From positions 1-64,000 of the forward strand of contig NZ_JBHSNJ010000012.1 of NCBI RefSeq assembly GCF_042657165.1: 64,000 bases of DNA, written 5' to 3'. Each line of letters starts with the position of its first letter. The stretch's first letter is position 1. The notes beneath the pieces were generated by a model. That model searched no databases. It worked only from the letters and a program-made list of their open reading frames with translations, and was not told where the DNA came from. Made by a program: the position numbers and the translations under genes. Source of the DNA: Agrilutibacter niabensis (lineage in GTDB: Bacteria > Pseudomonadota > Gammaproteobacteria > Xanthomonadales > Xanthomonadaceae). Positions 43,624 through 52,422 of this stretch are shown one piece after another.

Positions 43624-44711
43624 GAGCGGCCCTCCAGCGCGAGCGCGGCGGCACGTTGTTCGAGCAGGTCCGGCGGCGGATCGGCATACAGGTAGTCGAA
43701 CATGGCTTCGACCGGCTGCACCGGCGTGTTGAGGTAGGCGTTGATTTCCTCGTCGACGCGCTTGCCGCATTCGGACGCCCAGGCCTTTTCCTCGTCCTCG
43801 CTCCACAATCCTTGCGCCATGAGGTAGGTGCGCAGGCGCGGGAGCGGGTCGCGTTCCCACGCCGCCTTGACTTCCTCGTCGGCGCGATAGCGGCGCGCGT
43901 CGTCGGCGGTGGTGTGGTCGTGCAGTCGGTAGGTGAGGAACTCGATCACGCTGCCGCCTTCGCCGTTGCGCGCACGCTCGGTGGCGCGGCGCATGCCTTC
44001 CATCACCGCGAACAGGTCGTTGCCGTCCACCTGCAGGCAGTGCAGGCCGCCGGCGAGACCCTTCTGCGCCAGTGTCTTCGCGCCGGTCTGCGCCGAACGC
44101 GGCACCGAGATCGCCCAGCCGTTGTTGATCACGCACAGCACCAGCGGCGAGGTGTAGGCGCCGGCGGAATTGAGCGCGGCATAGAAGTCCGTCTTCGACG
44201 AGCCGCCGTCGCCGCAGCACGCCACCGCGATGCGGTCCTGCTTGCGCAGCTTGAACGACAGCGCGGCGCCCGCGGCCATCAGGCATTGGGTGGAGATCGG
44301 CACGCACCACGGATAGTCGTGCTTCGGTCCGGCGAAGTCGTTGCCGCGCTCGTCGCCGCCCCAGTACAGCAGCACTTCGCGCGGCAGCACGCCGCGCATG
44401 AACTGCGCGCCGTACTCGCGATAGCTGGGTGCGAACACGTCCTCGGCCTTCATCGACGCGCCGATGCCGACGTGCGTGGCTTCGTGGCCCAGGCAACTGG
44501 CGTAGGTGCCCAGCTTGCCGGTGCGCTGCAGCGCGATCGCCTTGGTGTCGAACACGCGCACGAACAGCATCTGCTTGAACAGCGGCAGCAGCGCCTTGGC
44601 ATCGCGGAAGGCGGGCGGCAGTTCAGCGACCAGCTTGCCGTCCGGGCCGAGGTACTGCAGATATTCGATCTCGTACGTCGCGGCGATGTTTTTCGCGGGC
44701 GTGTCGGTCAT
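43620..44711 (-). CDS. 2-oxo acid dehydrogenase E1 component, alpha subunit
   Basis: This is the 363-residue alpha subunit carrying the TPP-binding motif GDGGSSKTDF...VINNGWAISVPR (about 165-200) and a phosphorylation-loop-like region RLHDHTTADDARRYR. N-terminal YEIEYLQYLGPDGKLV resembles pyruvate dehydrogenase E1-alpha of Gram-positive type, though branched-chain forms are similar, so the substrate is not settled. AAGGAT precedes the ATG at 44711. It is the first gene of a five-gene minus-strand operon. Confidence 0.9.
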   Translation of the reverse strand: MTDTPAKNIAATYEIEYLQYLGPDGKLVAELPPAFRDAKALLPLFKQMLFVRVFDTKAIALQRTGKLGTYASCLGHEATHVGIGASMKAEDVFAPSYREYGAQFMRGVLPREVLLYWGGDERGNDFAGPKHDYPWCVPISTQCLMAAGAALSFKLRKQDRIAVACCGDGGSSKTDFYAALNSAGAYTSPLVLCVINNGWAISVPRSAQTGAKTLAQKGLAGGLHCLQVDGNDLFAVMEGMRRATERARNGEGGSVIEFLTYRLHDHTTADDARRYRADEEVKAAWERDPLPRLRTYLMAQGLWSEDEEKAWASECGKRVDEEINAYLNTPVQPVEAMFDYLYADPPPDLLEQRAAALALEGRS

Positions 44712-44809
44712 CGTGGATCCTTCACCGGTCTCTTGATTAGCCGGTCGATGATACTCGCGACGTGTAAACGGGCCGTTGCGCATTGCGGCAAGACGGGGGC
44801 GCACGCAAA

Positions 44810-44839
44810 CAGAAAGCGCGGCCGGAGCCGCGCTTTCTG
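44810..44839 (-). terminator. Hairpin terminator of the nuclease gene
   Basis: A 13-bp perfect stem (CAGAAAGCGCGGC / GCCGCGCTTTCTG) with a four-base loop lies 25 bases after the nuclease stop and before the E1-alpha promoter. The T tract (TTTCTGTTTG) is modest. Confidence 0.75.
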
Positions 44840-44864
44840 CACTTGCCTTTTCCGGGCCTGCCGG

Positions 44865-47800
44865 TTACGGCACGCCGACGATGCGGTTGCTGTAACGGGC
44901 GGTGTTGTCGGCGGGTGCGGCCTCGATCGAGACCGAGCCCGCCGTCGCCACCAAGGTCAGGAGCTGCGTGCTGTCCGGGCGCGCCGGTACGTCCACCACC
45001 ACGGCGAAGCGCCGGTTCGCGTTGACCGCCAGCAGCGTCGCGGCGTTGCAGGCGGCCACGAAGCGGTCCGTGCCATCCGGCGACACGGTGCAGTGCCAGC
45101 CCGCCGGGGCCGTGATCGAGACATTGGCCGCGGGTGCGTCGCCGCGCAGCGTCATCGTCGCCTGCTTGGCGGTGTACGGGCCGGCATTGCGCAGATCGAT
45201 CGCGAACGGCGCGAGGTCGGCGTAGTGCAGCTTCTTCGCCGGGCCGGTGATCCGCACCGCCAGGTCGACGCGGGCAGCGACGTCCAGCATTGCGGTGGCC
45301 TGGTCGTTGCCGGTCTGCGGATCGAGCGACAGCGCATCGACCGCTGCCGCCAGTGCCACCGTGGCGTGCGCCGTTTCCGGCGTGGCCGCTGCGGTGATGG
45401 CGAACTGCGCGTCGGCATCCTTCGCCAGCGACGCCACGTGGCAGGCGACCGACGTGCGTCCGCCGTCGACCTGGGCGGCATCGCAGCTCCAGCCGTCCGG
45501 CGCGCTCACCGCCATCGTCGGCAGCACCGCGTCGAGGGCGAAGCCGACGCCCACCGATTCGGCCGCTTCCGGGCCGTTGTTGCGCACTGTGGCGGTGAAG
45601 CCGAGGACGCCGTCGACCGGCACCGACGCGATGTCCGCGGTTGCCGTGATGGCGAGGTCGGCGACCGGGCGCGGATCGAAGTAGGCGATCACCGGGTCGT
45701 GGTCGGCCATGCGCGTGGCGGTGCTGGCATCGCTGCGCTGGGTGTCGGTGAAGTCGGCATTGATGCGCGCGTGGTCGATCGATGCTGCCCGGGTGGTGAC
45801 GACGAGTTCCTCGTTCACCAGTACGTGGTCCAGCGTCTGCGCGTTGCCTGCGAACACGTAGGAATAGCGCTCCGCGGGCGGCGCGAGTTCGCCCAGGTTG
45901 AGCAGGTCGGGATCGACCAGGTCGATGCCGTCACCGGGGACCACGGTCTGCTCGTCGGCTACCGGCGTGCCGCTGGTGACGCCCATGACATCGCCCAGGC
46001 CGTCGTTGAAGGCGAAGGCGTTGAAGTCGCCCAGGACGACGATGCGCGTGCCTGGCGAAGCGGTCTGGATCGCCTGGATCCTGCCGGCCAGGAATTCGGC
46101 CTGCTGCTGGCGCTTGAGGCGGGCGCGCGCGCCACTGGCGCCGTCGGCGTCGGCGTCGTTGAGCGACCGCTGGTGCACGCCGATCACGGTGATCGGGAAG
46201 GCGCGGCCGTCGTCGTAGTGGACGATGGCGTCGAGGAACAGCGGGGGACGGTCGTTGAGGTAACGGCCCGGCTCGAAGAACGGATCCGAGTCGGGCGGCG
46301 ACACCGCCAGCGCTTCGACGCGCGGCTGGCCGCCGGCGACCGGCGCGGTCTTGACCAGGAAGCCGACATCGATGCCGCCCACGTCGTGGCCCTCGACCAG
46401 GTGCGCGACATAGTGCGGATCGGCCTCGCCGGCCGCGATCGCATCGGCGCTGATCTTCGCCGAAAGCGCCTGCAGCACGCCGAGGTTCTCGATCTCGATC
46501 GCGGTGACCACGTCGGGCGAATGCAGGTAGGCGCGGATGCCCAGCGAGGCCTTCTGCAGGCGCGTGGCGTAGGCGGCGGCGCTGGCGCGGTCGTCGTCGA
46601 CGGCCGGGTCCTCGACGTTGTCGTAGAACCGCTCCATGTTGTACGCGGCCACCGTGAACTCGTTGGCACCCGGCGTGCGCGCGGCGCGCGGCTGCGGCAC
46701 CGTGGCCACGTTGAGCGGCACCATCGGGTCGCGATGCACGGTGTAGCGGCGGAAGCCGTAGTCGAGCGGGCCGGTGAGGCCTTCGATCACGCTGCCCGCG
46801 GGCAGGTCGAGCAGGTACGCGTTGCCGTCGAGCCCGCCCGCGTTGCGCGCGAGCGTGTCGCTGTCGATGGTGATGATTTCCGGATTGCCATCCCAGCGCG
46901 GGATCGGCGGCGCGGTGCCGCCGCCGGGGATGGCGTCGAGCACGGAGATGCCCGGTTCGCGGAACGGACGCGCCACGCCGGTGATGACGGCCTGGAGGAT
47001 GCCGTTGATGCCGCCGGTCGCGTTGAACGGCGTCTTGAAACCATCGCTGCCGGCGACCGTGGTCAGGCTGCCGGTCACGCGCATGCCTTCCAGCGCTTCC
47101 AGCTGGTCGAAACCTCCGGCGGGATCGGTCATCGCCGCGGTCAGCGGGATCGGCGAGGGCAGCGCATGGCCGGTCGAAAGCAGGGTGACCGACGGGCTGC
47201 CGCCGATCTCCGTCAGCGGGAGCTGATGCGGATCGGACGGCGGCACGAATTCGAACACCGTGCCGCGCACGCGCACCCGGTTGCCCACCGCGGCGGCGGC
47301 CGATGGCACGCCGCCGGTGAAGACGAACACGCCTTCAGAGGTCAGCGGATCCGTATCGGCCTCCGCATCGCTGGCCTGCAGGAAGAAGCCGTTGCCCTTG
47401 CGGCCGGTGACGATGCCGGTGGTGGTCACGAACTGGTTGGCCAGCGGCGACATCGCACCCGTGCCCTGGATGTCGTGGATGGCGCTGACGACGAAGTCGT
47501 CGTTGCGGATCGTGCCCAGCCCCTGTCCGTCACCCAACGCCGCGCCGGTGACGGCGAGCACCTCGAGACTGAAGGTTTCGTCGGCTTCGGTCGTGGTGTC
47601 GCCGATCGCGTCGATCGACACGATGACCGAGCGGTCACCGGCGGGAATGCTGACCGTCGAACTGGCGGCGACATAGTCGTCCCCCGCGCTGGCGCTGCCG
47701 TCGCGCGTCGTGTACTCGACGACGACGCCACCGGCACCGGCGGGCTTGTCGAGGCTGAAGCTGAAGAACAGCGGGGTGGTGCCGGCGTCGCCTTCGTCGG

Positions 47801-48524
47801 CGCTGGTGTCGCTCACTTGCAGCACCGCCGGACCGCCCCCGCCGCCGCGCACGGCGAGCGCGAAGTCGTCGATGGCGAGGCCGTCGTCGGAACTGGCGAC
47901 GTCGACGTCGTTCCAGCGGATCCAGATCGCCGCGCCCGCGGGCAGCGACAAGGATTCCAGCGTGGCGGCCAGCGCCGTGCGGTTGGCCGCCGCGTTGCCG
48001 TCGCGCAGGCCGGCCGTGCCGGTCAGGTTGGGCGCGGCGAAGTCGAGCGCGTCGAGGTCGATCCAGGTGCCGTCGGCCAGGCTGGTGGCGTTGAGGCTGT
48101 ACTGGAAGTCGATGCGGTCCGGCGCGGTGCGGCCGGCGGCGCCCAGGCGCCATTGTTCGCCGGCGTACGCGAGATCGAGTGCAGTAATCGTGCTGCCCGT
48201 GGCATTGGTGAAGCAGGCGCCCCAGCCCGGGACCAGGCTGCCGCTGCGCAGTGCACCGAGCGCGCGGTCGCCGGCCGCGGTGCCGAAGCTGTAGGTATCG
48301 CCGGCGGTGCTGCTGCCCGTCCCCGCGGTGTAGGTGCCGTTGGCATTCGTACCGGTCTCGCGCATCGACCAGCCGGTCGGCAGCGCCGTCGAAGTGCCGC
48401 TCGCCGCGAGCGTGTTGAAGTCTTCCCCGTAGGCCGGGCCGGTGATGCTGATGCAATCCGCATGCGCCAAGCCCGAAAGGGCCAGCGCCAGCAACGCGGC
48501 AACGCCGCGAGCAGGTCGTTTCAT
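44865..48524 (-). CDS. Secreted ExeM/NucH-type endonuclease with Calx-beta and DUF11-like domains
   Basis: This 1219-residue exported protein has a signal peptide (ending LAHA), an N-terminal lamin-tail/MAM-like region (about 25-230), a Calx-beta domain (about 234-345, DEGDAGTTPLFFSFSLDKP), an OB-like nuclease-associated segment (about 355-470), and an endonuclease/exonuclease/phosphatase domain (about 618-945). In the last, AAYNMERFY, AIEIENLG, VIGVHQRSLND, VVLGDFNAFAFND and MADHDPV mark the catalytic set. The C-terminus (about 950-1190) has two DUF11-like repeats. Such ExeM/NucH enzymes are secreted DNases used for nutrient or biofilm DNA. It has its own terminator. Confidence 0.9.
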   Translation of the reverse strand: MKRPARGVAALLALALSGLAHADCISITGPAYGEDFNTLAASGTSTALPTGWSMRETGTNANGTYTAGTGSSTAGDTYSFGTAAGDRALGALRSGSLVPGWGACFTNATGSTITALDLAYAGEQWRLGAAGRTAPDRIDFQYSLNATSLADGTWIDLDALDFAAPNLTGTAGLRDGNAAANRTALAATLESLSLPAGAAIWIRWNDVDVASSDDGLAIDDFALAVRGGGGGPAVLQVSDTSADEGDAGTTPLFFSFSLDKPAGAGGVVVEYTTRDGSASAGDDYVAASSTVSIPAGDRSVIVSIDAIGDTTTEADETFSLEVLAVTGAALGDGQGLGTIRNDDFVVSAIHDIQGTGAMSPLANQFVTTTGIVTGRKGNGFFLQASDAEADTDPLTSEGVFVFTGGVPSAAAAVGNRVRVRGTVFEFVPPSDPHQLPLTEIGGSPSVTLLSTGHALPSPIPLTAAMTDPAGGFDQLEALEGMRVTGSLTTVAGSDGFKTPFNATGGINGILQAVITGVARPFREPGISVLDAIPGGGTAPPIPRWDGNPEIITIDSDTLARNAGGLDGNAYLLDLPAGSVIEGLTGPLDYGFRRYTVHRDPMVPLNVATVPQPRAARTPGANEFTVAAYNMERFYDNVEDPAVDDDRASAAAYATRLQKASLGIRAYLHSPDVVTAIEIENLGVLQALSAKISADAIAAGEADPHYVAHLVEGHDVGGIDVGFLVKTAPVAGGQPRVEALAVSPPDSDPFFEPGRYLNDRPPLFLDAIVHYDDGRAFPITVIGVHQRSLNDADADGASGARARLKRQQQAEFLAGRIQAIQTASPGTRIVVLGDFNAFAFNDGLGDVMGVTSGTPVADEQTVVPGDGIDLVDPDLLNLGELAPPAERYSYVFAGNAQTLDHVLVNEELVVTTRAASIDHARINADFTDTQRSDASTATRMADHDPVIAYFDPRPVADLAITATADIASVPVDGVLGFTATVRNNGPEAAESVGVGFALDAVLPTMAVSAPDGWSCDAAQVDGGRTSVACHVASLAKDADAQFAITAAATPETAHATVALAAAVDALSLDPQTGNDQATAMLDVAARVDLAVRITGPAKKLHYADLAPFAIDLRNAGPYTAKQATMTLRGDAPAANVSITAPAGWHCTVSPDGTDRFVAACNAATLLAVNANRRFAVVVDVPARPDSTQLLTLVATAGSVSIEAAPADNTARYSNRIVGVP

Positions 48525-48699
48525 TCCTTATTCCCCGGATGAGGCGCCCGGTCCGGCCCAGGACTGGCGCATTGATTGCCTGCAAGGCAATGGTGGCGGC
48601 GATTATCCATGCCCCGGTTTCATCCGTGTGACGCGGGGCGTGGCGCGGGGATTTTCCGGGGCGATGCGGTACCCTTTGCGCCCCACGCTGGCCCCGCCC

Positions 48700-49593
48700 A
48701 TGACCGTCGACAAGAACCAACGCGACCTCGAAACCGGCATCCTCACCGACCTGTCCGGCCGGATCACCTACGGCGGCTACCTGCAGCTGGACCGCCTGCT
48801 GTCGGCGCAGCATCCGCTGTCGAGCCCGGCGCACCACGACGAACTGCTCTTCATCGTCCAGCACCAGGTCTCCGAGCTGTGGATGAAGCTGATGATCCAC
48901 GAGCTGCGCGCCGCGACCGTCTACCTGCGCGGCGACCACGTCTGGCAATGCCGCAAGGTGCTGGCCCGCTGCAAGCAGGTGATGCGCCAGCTGACCGAGA
49001 TGTGGTCGGTGCTGGAGACGCTGACGCCGTCGGAATACATGGAGTTCCGCGACGTGCTCGGTCCCTCGTCCGGCTTCCAGTCGCTGCAGTACCGCACCAT
49101 CGAGTTCCTGCTCGGCAACAAGAACGCGCAGATGCTCAAGGTGTTCGCCCACGACGAAGCCGGCCATGCCGCGCTGAAGGACGTGCTGGAGTCGCCGAGC
49201 CTGTATGACGAATTCCTGATCTATCTCGCGCGCTGGGGCCACGCCGTGCCTGCCACGCAGCGCGAACGCGACTGGTCGAAGCCGCACGTGTCCGACGCCG
49301 CACTGGTGCCGGTGTTCGAGCGCATCTACGAGGACACCGCGACGCATTGGCGCGAGTACGCGCTGTGCGAGGACCTGGTCGACGTGGAAACGCAGTTCCA
49401 GCTGTGGCGCTTCCGCCACATGCGCACGGTGCTGCGGATCATCGGCTTCAAGCGCGGTACCGGCGGGTCGTCGGGCGTGGGCTTCCTCAAGCAGGCACTG
49501 GAGCTGACGTTCTTCCCGGAACTGTTCGAAGTACGCACCTCGATCGGCCCCGGCGCCAGTTACGGGCCGCCGCCGGAGGCGCCGGCGACCTGA
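48700..49593 (+). CDS. kynA: Tryptophan 2,3-dioxygenase
   Basis: The heme enzyme opens the indole ring of L-tryptophan to N-formylkynurenine, the first step of the kynurenine route. The 297-residue protein has TYGGYLQLDRLLSAQ, HHDELLFIVQHQVSELWMKL (distal heme pocket), LGPSSGFQSLQYR (substrate), and the proximal-His region LWRFRHMRTVLRIIGF...GTGGSSGVGFL, all expected of bacterial KynA. It is followed 4 bases later by a NUDIX gene with a GTG start. No other kynurenine-pathway genes occur in this window. Confidence 0.95.
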   Translation: MTVDKNQRDLETGILTDLSGRITYGGYLQLDRLLSAQHPLSSPAHHDELLFIVQHQVSELWMKLMIHELRAATVYLRGDHVWQCRKVLARCKQVMRQLTEMWSVLETLTPSEYMEFRDVLGPSSGFQSLQYRTIEFLLGNKNAQMLKVFAHDEAGHAALKDVLESPSLYDEFLIYLARWGHAVPATQRERDWSKPHVSDAALVPVFERIYEDTATHWREYALCEDLVDVETQFQLWRFRHMRTVLRIIGFKRGTGGSSGVGFLKQALELTFFPELFEVRTSIGPGASYGPPPEAPAT

Positions 49594-49597
49594 GCCG

Positions 49598-50008
49598 GTG
49601 AACGCGCCCCGTCTCCACGACTGCGTCGGCGCGCTGCTGGTCCGCGACGGAAGCGTGCTGCTGGGCCGTCGTGCCGAAGACCGCGCGTGGCTGCCCGGGG
49701 CCTGGGATGTATTCGGCGGCCACATCGAGGCCGGCGAAACGGAAGACGCGGCGTTGCGGCGGGAGTTGCTCGAGGAGTTGGGCATCGTGCCGCTCGCACC
49801 CGCGCGGATGGCCACCATTGGCGGCGACCTTCCCGAACCTTGGCGGCTGCACGTCTACCTCGTGACCGCCTGGCAGGGCGAGCCGCACAATCGCCAGGAC
49901 CACGAGCATTGCGAACTGCGCTGGTGCTCGCTGGACGAGGCCCGGGAACGGCTGGGCGCGGCGCATGCCGAATTTCCGCGCCTGCTGGCGCGCGCGCTGG
50001 CCGGATAG
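49598..50008 (+). CDS. NUDIX hydrolase
   Basis: This 136-residue protein has a complete NUDIX box: GHIEAGETEDAALRRELLEELGI (about 41-63, pattern GxxxxxExxxxxxxREUxEExGU). The fold surrounds VGALLVRDGSVLLGRR and VYLVTAWQGEP. The substrate is a nucleoside-diphosphate-linked compound but not identifiable. GTG start 4 bases after the kynA stop, so the two are co-transcribed, probably with coupling. A terminator follows about 125 bases downstream. Confidence 0.88.
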   Translation: MNAPRLHDCVGALLVRDGSVLLGRRAEDRAWLPGAWDVFGGHIEAGETEDAALRRELLEELGIVPLAPARMATIGGDLPEPWRLHVYLVTAWQGEPHNRQDHEHCELRWCSLDEARERLGAAHAEFPRLLARALAG

Positions 50009-50131
50009 ATTTGCCGGATCTGGCGGGTGCCCGGCCGCCGCTGCGAGCGGCTACCTGAACAGGCGTTTGTTGCGCCGCAGCAGCAAAAGCCGGTTTGACG
50101 CCCCCGGCCGCCGTCGGTAATCCTCGCCCGT

Positions 50132-50155
50132 CCCGCGCGCCGCGCGGGGCTTTTT
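50132..50155 (+). terminator. Terminator or attenuator upstream of the peptide transporter
   Basis: The stem CCCGCGC / GCGCGGG with a three-base loop is followed by GCTTTTT. It lies 124 bases after the NUDIX stop and only 29 bases before the transporter start. It may end the kynA transcript, or act as an attenuator if a promoter lies in between. Confidence 0.65.
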
Positions 50156-50183
50156 CTGGTTCATTTTTGACGGGGGAAACCGC

Positions 50184-51692
50184 ATGAGCGGTGCCGCAAG
50201 CACGACTACACCGGGCGCACCAATCCCGGAATTCAATCAGGTAATGGGACATCCCAAGCCGTTGTGGATGCTCTTCATGACCGAGTTCTGGGAACGGTTC
50301 GCCTTCTACGGCATTCGCTGGGCGCTGGTGCTTTACATCGTGGCGCAGTTCCATGGAGGCAGTGCCACTGGCGAGGCCTCGGCGAACCAGACCTACGGCG
50401 CCTACCTGGCGCTGGTGTACGCCGGTGCGATCTTCGGCGGCTACGTGGCGGACAGGGTGCTTGGCTACCAGCGCTCGATCCTGCTGGGCGCGGTGATCAT
50501 GGCGGCCGGTCTGTTCATGATCTCCATGCCGAATCCCGAGGTCTTCAAGTTCGGCCTGGCCACGATCATCGCCGGCAACGGCCTGTTCAAGCCGAACATC
50601 TCGACGATGGTGGGCAAGCTGTACTCGCCGACCGACGAGCGCCGCGATTCGGGCTTCACCATCTTCTACATGGGCATCAACCTGGGCGCGATGATCGCGC
50701 CGCTGCTGACCGGCTGGCTCGCCGAACACATGTTTGGTGGCTCCCCGGACATGCCGGCCTACAAGGTCGTGTTCATGACGGCCGGCATCGGCATGCTGAT
50801 CAGCCTGGTGTGGTTCTGGTTCGGCCGCCGCGAGCTCGGCGGGATCGGTCGCCCGAACGAAGGCGGCGAGCACAAGGGTCGGGTGCTGTTCACGGCCCTC
50901 GGCGCGCTGGTCGCGATTCCGCTGATCTACTTCCTGCTCTCCATCAAGGCGACCACGCTGCAGTGGTTCGTGCTGTTCCCGATGTTCGCGCTGCTGTGCG
51001 TCATGATCCTGATCGAGGGCATCAAGGAGGGCCCGGTGCAGCGCGACCGCGCCATCGCGATGCTGATCATCTTCACCTTCAACATCCTGTTCTGGATGTT
51101 CTTCGAGCAGGCCGGCAGCTCCTTCACCTTCCTCGCCGAGAAGATCGTCGACAAGAACATCTTCGGCTTCGCCTTCCCGGTGGCCTGGTTCCAGTCGGTG
51201 AATTCGCTGGCGATCATCACGTTCGCGCCGATCATGGCCTGGTTGTGGGTGAGGCTCGGCAAGGCGAATCCGTCGATCCCGCGCAAGTTCGGCCTCGGCC
51301 TGATCTTCAACGGCCTGGCGTTCCTGCTGCTGATGTTCGCGCTGACCTCGCTGCTCAACGCCGCCGGCATGATCCCGTTCTGGACCCTGTTCATGGTCTA
51401 CGTGATCCAGTCCATCGGCGAGCTGTGCCTGTCGCCGATCGGCCTGTCGATGGTGACCAAGCTGGCGCCGCTGCGCCTGGTCGGCTTCGGCATGGGCGGC
51501 TGGTTCCTGTCCACCGGCATCGGCAACAACCTGTCCGGCATCTTCGCCGGCCACGTCAGCGGCGAGACCGGCATGACTGCTGCGTCGGCGCTGTCGGGCT
51601 ACACCTTCGGCTTCTGGGCCCTGGTGATCCCGGGCGCGCTGCTGTTCCTGATCGCGCCGCTGATCCAGCGCCTGATGCACGGCGTGAAGTAA
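50184..51692 (+). CDS. POT-family proton-coupled peptide transporter
   Basis: A 502-residue inner-membrane symporter for di- and tripeptides. The family signatures are EFWERFAFYGIRWAL (helix 1, ExxER), the helix 3 region GGYVADRVLGYQRS, and FYMGINLGAMIAP (PTR2 signature), with 12-14 predicted helices and the late STGIGNNLSGIFAG. It is monocistronic, flanked by terminators, with GGGGG 9 bases before the ATG. It probably supplies peptides to cytosolic peptidases. Confidence 0.92.
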   Translation: MSGAASTTTPGAPIPEFNQVMGHPKPLWMLFMTEFWERFAFYGIRWALVLYIVAQFHGGSATGEASANQTYGAYLALVYAGAIFGGYVADRVLGYQRSILLGAVIMAAGLFMISMPNPEVFKFGLATIIAGNGLFKPNISTMVGKLYSPTDERRDSGFTIFYMGINLGAMIAPLLTGWLAEHMFGGSPDMPAYKVVFMTAGIGMLISLVWFWFGRRELGGIGRPNEGGEHKGRVLFTALGALVAIPLIYFLLSIKATTLQWFVLFPMFALLCVMILIEGIKEGPVQRDRAIAMLIIFTFNILFWMFFEQAGSSFTFLAEKIVDKNIFGFAFPVAWFQSVNSLAIITFAPIMAWLWVRLGKANPSIPRKFGLGLIFNGLAFLLLMFALTSLLNAAGMIPFWTLFMVYVIQSIGELCLSPIGLSMVTKLAPLRLVGFGMGGWFLSTGIGNNLSGIFAGHVSGETGMTAASALSGYTFGFWALVIPGALLFLIAPLIQRLMHGVK

Positions 51693-51733
51693 GCAACGAT
51701 CCGGCGCCCTGCGCGCCGGGTCGGCGAGACAAG

Positions 51734-51764
51734 AAAACGGCGGCCCTGGGCCGCCGTTTTCCTT
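51734..51764. terminator. Bidirectional terminator
   Basis: The stem AAAACGGCGGCC / GGCCGCCGTTTT lies between the convergent transporter and MarR genes and has T and A tracts on both sides. Confidence 0.88.
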
Positions 51765-51785
51765 TGCGGGTCCGCGCTGCCGGGG

Positions 51786-52331
51786 TCAGGCGTCGGGCAG
51801 CGGCTGGTCCGTCGCGGATTCCATCTCCTTCACGCCTTCGCCCAGCTTCTGCATCAGCCGGTCGAGCTGCGCGCGCTCCTCGGCGTTGAGTGGCGCCAGC
51901 AGGCGGCGCTCGTAGTCCAGGGCCACCGGTACGACCTCGTCGTAAATGCCATAGCCGTCCGGGCTGAGCACCAGCACCGAGCGGCGGCGATCGTCGTCGT
52001 GGACATCGCGCTGCAGCAGCCCGCGATCGAGCAGGCGGGCGACGCTGCGGCTGACCGCGACCTTGTCCATCGCGGTGCGGCCGGCAACGGCGTTGGCGGA
52101 CAGCCCCGGATAGCGGCCGAGCACGGCGATCACCCGCCACTCGGTGATGCCCAGGCCGAAACGCCGTGCATACGCGCCGGCAATGGTCTGGCTGACACGA
52201 TTGGACAGCACGCTCAGGCGATAGGGCAGGAACCGGTCGAGCTCCCAGTGCGCGTGTTCCTTGGTCTTCTGGGCCGCGGACGCCGGGTCGCCCGCGCCCG
52301 GGGTGCCACTGTCACTTGTTGTTGGTTTCAT
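51786..52331 (-). CDS. MarR-family transcriptional regulator, divergent from hppD
   Basis: This is a 181-residue winged-helix regulator. Dimer helices flank the DNA-binding core (about 60-135: LGITEWRVIAVLGRYPGLSANAVAGRTAMDKVAVSRSVARLLDRGLL, wing RDVHDDDRRRSVLVLSPDG). It is divergent from hppD and hmgA, with only 91 bases between starts. A perfect 14-base palindrome covers its start codon, so it probably represses both itself and hppD until an aromatic metabolite such as homogentisate or 4-hydroxyphenylpyruvate binds. That effector is inference from gene position. Confidence 0.88.
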   Translation of the reverse strand: MKPTTSDSGTPGAGDPASAAQKTKEHAHWELDRFLPYRLSVLSNRVSQTIAGAYARRFGLGITEWRVIAVLGRYPGLSANAVAGRTAMDKVAVSRSVARLLDRGLLQRDVHDDDRRRSVLVLSPDGYGIYDEVVPVALDYERRLLAPLNAEERAQLDRLMQKLGEGVKEMESATDQPLPDA

Positions 52332-52344
52332 ATGAAACTATAGT
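52316..52344 (+). promoter_or_regulatory. hppD promoter with embedded MarR operator
   Basis: -35 TTGTTG (52316-52321) and -10 TATAGT (52339-52344) are 17 bases apart. The spacer holds the perfect palindrome GTTTCATATGAAAC (52325-52338), which also includes the marR start codon at 52329-52331. The -10 box ACTATAGT is itself palindromic and could serve the minus strand too. A bound repressor here would block both genes. Confidence 0.7.
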
Positions 52345-52422
52345 GTCCCGGATCAATGTCCCGAATGGTGCCCGCCGCGTGCCGGCACGTCGCGCCCCAC
52401 GTTAGCAGCAGGAGTTCTCCGC

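Noticed and set aside
43656..48542. Open frame of 1628 codons on the plus strand
   Set aside because: It is antisense to E1-alpha and the secreted nuclease, whose motifs and codon pattern are convincing. Such frames arise from high GC third-position bias.
49560..51680. Open frame of 706 codons on the minus strand
   Set aside because: Antisense to NUDIX and POT genes, with a His/Gln/Arg-rich translation.
52361..52370. CCCGAATGG near hppD as a third copy of the oxidase upstream motif
   Set aside because: Only nine bases match, and the GGGGAT part and inverted-repeat symmetry are missing, so it looks like chance.
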